A DNA stretch of 7,416 bases. It comes from an uncultured Lachnospiraceae bacterium (GTDB lineage Bacteria; Bacillota; Clostridia; Lachnospirales; Lachnospiraceae). Position numbers and translations under genes: made by a program. Position 1 is the stretch's first letter; each line of letters begins with the position of its first letter. This document shows, piece by piece, positions 4,819-7,416 of this stretch. The DNA lies in NCBI GenBank assembly GCA_958405355.1, contig CATYEA010000091.1:1-7416 (forward strand), in the 5' to 3' direction. Under the pieces are notes generated by a model, which saw only the letters and a program-made list of their open reading frames with translations, was not told the origin of the DNA and ran no database searches.

Positions 4819-7416
4819 AAAATTCTATTGTACATTACGTCACCCGTCAGTATATGAAACAGAACCGCAAACGTACGATGACAGCCTTTTTTGGAATTGT
4901 TTTTATGGTTCTTTTGATGACCTGTGTGTTTGTGGGAAAGGATACGGCCATTTCCTATCTGGAAGAGGTGGGAGCGGCCAGAGATGGCAAGTGGCATGCC
5001 AGCATTTATGATGTTAATGGGGAGGAACTTTCGGAAATAGAGGCTATGGAACATGTATCCGAGGCGGCTGTTTCCAAAAGTATAGGGATGACTAATTTTG
5101 AGTTGTCAAATAATCCTCAGAGGCCCTACCTTAATGTCCGGGCCTATTCAGACAAGTGTTTCGATTGGATGAATATTGAACTTTCGGAGGGGCGTTTTCC
5201 GACGGCCACAGATGAGATTATACTCAGCGACAGTGTCAGAGAAGATGGTTCTTCGATAAAAATTGGCGACGAAATTTCGGCTGCATATTTTACACGGAGT
5301 ATCACGGGAATTTCCGAGGGCGTAGAATCAACATTTCCTTTTTATGATATTACGGTCGAATATGGAAAGTCGGTGGAAGTTTCTAAAGATTTCCCTTATT
5401 ATGGAGAAAATGACAGTTTTCAGGAAAATATAAATTATACGGGAGAAACGCAGAATTACCGGGTTGTTGGATTTATGAAAGTACCCGGTTTCGAGAGTGG
5501 GGGAGCGGCCTGCTATGAGGCGCTGACCTGGATCAGTCCGGAAATAGCGGCGGCAAACGGTGGAAAGTTTAATGTTTCCTTAATGTTCAATTTGGAAGAT
5601 TCGACCGCCGCACCGACCTGGGAGCTGAGGGAGTTTTTCGAAGAAAAAACCGTTGTATTTAATAATTATGTACTGTCTTTTTCGGGAAATTCCTCGGACT
5701 CGACTTTGAATATGATTGTCAATGTGATGACCCTGTTTTTCCTTGCGATTATTGTTGTGGCATCGGTGATTCTTATTTATAATTTATTTAATATGTCCTT
5801 TGAGGAAAGAAGCCAGTATTTAGGTATGCTCTGTTCAGTTGGAGCTACAGGAAGGCAGAAGAGGAGCAGTGTTTATTTTGAAGCATTTTATTTACTTTTA
5901 CTTGCATTGCCGACCGGATTTATTTTGGGATTGGCTGTGGTGCAGGGTGGGATGATGCTGCTTCAGCCTTTTGTTGAAAATATGGCCGGTGTTTATGGAA
6001 GTATCCTCAGTGTGCCGGTTTCACTAAATATTTCCCCGGTGGGCGTTGCCTGTGTGGTGATTGTCAGTGTGTGTACAGTGTTTATCTCAGCTTACCTTCC
6101 GGCACGGAAAATCAGTAAGACAGGCCCGATTGAGTGTATTCGGGGCAATGAAAATTTAAAGGAAAAGCCGCATCGGATGAATATGCGTTTGATTCGGCAG
6201 CGTGGCGCTGAAGGAATGTTAGCTCAGAATTCTCTGAAGGTTCACCGAAAAAAGACGCGGGGGATTATACGTTCAGCGGTTGTCTTTATGGTCATTCTGA
6301 TTGTTACGGTTTTTGGTGTTCAAAATATTACCCGAATCGTATCCTACCGCATGATAGATGATGGAGTTATCAACTATGAAATGAAAAACTGGGATTATAT
6401 TTTCGGAACGATAGACGGCCATTTTTCCGATTATGAAGCGGTTAAAAAACAGGTTATGGAAGATGAAGGCGTGGATTCTGTATGCGAATGGTATGAAGGT
6501 ATATTTGTTGGCAATGTTCCAAACGAAGTATTTAGTCAGGAATACCAGGAAGCTCTTCACAAAGTATTCAACCTGTATTATCATAGAGAATTGACCGATG
6601 AAGAATTTAAAGAGCATTTTTCAGGCGGAACCCGTATTATCAATGTGCTTGCCGTGGATGACGCGACATTTGAGCAGATTGCAGGGAAAGCCGATGTGGA
6701 TGAGGAAATCATTACTTCGGCAGCGTATCCGGCCATTGTGGTACAGGATGGAGAGGTCTCCACAGAAAACTGGAGTGTCGGCGCACTTGAAGCAGAAAAA
6801 TGCCAGTTTTATCAGATTGAGCGAATGACGGATTTAGAAAAGGGCGAAATCATTCCGATGGATATTTATTGTCCGGATAATGAGGAGCGGGTGGATTTTC
6901 CTTTGGTGGTGGCAGGCTATGCAACGAATGAACAGTTAAAGGATTTTATGTCTTTTCATACGGAGCAAATGTGGGTCATTGTTCAGATGGATACGGGGGA
7001 TGCTATGAATCAAATTCTTGCATCTGAGAATGAGGAAGAGAGTAATTACAATGCCATGCAGAAGCAGCTTCGTATAAAAATGAATGGGAAGGAAACGGAA
7101 ATTATTGAGAAGATTAAAAACATGCCGGAGGTTATCAGTGGGAAATATTTCTGCATTCAGGCGAATTATACAAAGACCCTGGCGGATTCACTCAATGCTA
7201 TGATACGTATTTTGCTGTATTGCTTTGCACTTTTGGCATCCATGATATGTCTGTTAAGTCTGTTTAACTCTATCCGGGGACGGCTCCTTGGGAGACGCCA
7301 GGAATTTGCCATGATGAAATCCATGGGGGCTACAATAAGCCAGATGCGGAAAGTGCTTAATTATGAGTGTCAGGCAATAGTGCTTCGAAGTATTTTATGG
7401 TCTATAGTGATTGCCA
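4815..7416 (+). CDS. ABC transporter permease, duplicated FtsX type (3' end cut by window)
   Basis: The frame opens at ATG 4815 (GGAGG at 4801-4805, 9 nt upstream; ATGA overlap with the ATPase) and stays open to the window end, giving 867 residues without a stop. Hydrophobic segments are visible at about 22-41, 302-324, 357-377, 409-428, 485-504 and 800-820. Two large extracytoplasmic regions follow: about 42-300 and 505-795. The protein is an internal duplication. After the second and sixth segments the same cytoplasmic motif recurs, GAT at 343-345 (RSQYLGMLCSVGAT) and 838-840 (RRQEFAMMKSMGAT), as in FtsX domains. The first half ends with LPARKISKTGPIE (428-440). Two more transmembrane segments are probably missing beyond the edge. 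The layout, with one big outside domain per half, is unlike the classic ten-helix BceB with its single large loop. It probably moves or extracts a lipid-, lipoprotein- or peptide-like substrate from the membrane. Confidence 0.93.
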   Translation, partial: MKNSIVHYVTRQYMKQNRKRTMTAFFGIVFMVLLMTCVFVGKDTAISYLEEVGAARDGKWHASIYDVNGEELSEIEAMEHVSEAAVSKSIGMTNFELSNNPQRPYLNVRAYSDKCFDWMNIELSEGRFPTATDEIILSDSVREDGSSIKIGDEISAAYFTRSITGISEGVESTFPFYDITVEYGKSVEVSKDFPYYGENDSFQENINYTGETQNYRVVGFMKVPGFESGGAACYEALTWISPEIAAANGGKFNVSLMFNLEDSTAAPTWELREFFEEKTVVFNNYVLSFSGNSSDSTLNMIVNVMTLFFLAIIVVASVILIYNLFNMSFEERSQYLGMLCSVGATGRQKRSSVYFEAFYLLLLALPTGFILGLAVVQGGMMLLQPFVENMAGVYGSILSVPVSLNISPVGVACVVIVSVCTVFISAYLPARKISKTGPIECIRGNENLKEKPHRMNMRLIRQRGAEGMLAQNSLKVHRKKTRGIIRSAVVFMVILIVTVFGVQNITRIVSYRMIDDGVINYEMKNWDYIFGTIDGHFSDYEAVKKQVMEDEGVDSVCEWYEGIFVGNVPNEVFSQEYQEALHKVFNLYYHRELTDEEFKEHFSGGTRIINVLAVDDATFEQIAGKADVDEEIITSAAYPAIVVQDGEVSTENWSVGALEAEKCQFYQIERMTDLEKGEIIPMDIYCPDNEERVDFPLVVAGYATNEQLKDFMSFHTEQMWVIVQMDTGDAMNQILASENEEESNYNAMQKQLRIKMNGKETEIIEKIKNMPEVISGKYFCIQANYTKTLADSLNAMIRILLYCFALLASMICLLSLFNSIRGRLLGRRQEFAMMKSMGATISQMRKVLNYECQAIVLRSILWSIVIA

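Noticed and set aside
6273..6763. Minus-strand open frames within the permease gene
   Set aside because: They lie opposite a continuous 867-codon frame with FtsX features and show no independent start signals or domains.
1..7416. Mobile element, CRISPR, toxin-antitoxin or defence system
   Set aside because: There are no transposase or integrase motifs, no regularly spaced repeats, and no nuclease, reverse transcriptase or toxin signature. The small HTH gene with its neighbour resembles a toxin-antitoxin pair in size only; DUF2975 is a known membrane family partner.

Overview
The window looks like ordinary chromosomal sequence from a low-to-moderate GC Firmicute, most likely a gut-type clostridium (Lachnospiraceae-like). 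The reasons are strong Shine-Dalgarno sites (AAGGAG, AAGGAGG), sigma-A-type promoters, the DUF2975/small-HTH pair, the Cof-type HAD phosphatase and the FtsX-type ABC transporter. The taxonomic guess is inference from protein style only. All six genes are on the + strand. I see no rRNA, tRNA, CRISPR array, insertion sequence or phage gene.

Layout. (1) Positions 1-252 are an AT-rich leader with a degenerate direct repeat, an AT palindrome and a good promoter (169-197). (2) Operon A (253-2104) encodes a cytoplasmic transglutaminase-like protein and a Cof-type HAD phosphatase, and closes with a strong intrinsic terminator (2114-2144). (3) Operon B starts from a perfect-consensus promoter (TTGACA-17-TATAAT, 2187-2215). 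It encodes a four-helix DUF2975 membrane protein, a 77-residue Cro/C1-type regulator and a monoacylglycerol-lipase-like alpha/beta hydrolase that overlaps the regulator by ATGA. (4) Operon C starts after a 95-nt gap with a near-perfect palindrome, GTGACAATTTTGTCAC, and a good -10 box. It encodes an ABC transporter ATPase and, with an ATGA overlap, a large duplicated FtsX-type permease that runs off the right edge.

How the genes may work together. Operon B pairs a putative membrane sensor/partner with a small DNA-binding protein and a lipase-like enzyme, which suggests a small membrane- or lipid-linked regulatory unit. Operon C looks like a MacB/LolCDE/Bce-style efflux or lipoprotein/peptide-handling transporter. 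Its promoter carries a box resembling those bound by BceR-type response regulators, although no two-component system is present in the window. Operon A pairs a protease/transglutaminase-fold protein with a phosphatase, and its substrates cannot be deduced. I do not see a clearly new defence or mobile system. The best leads are the operator upstream of the ABC transporter and the regulator-plus-lipase operon.
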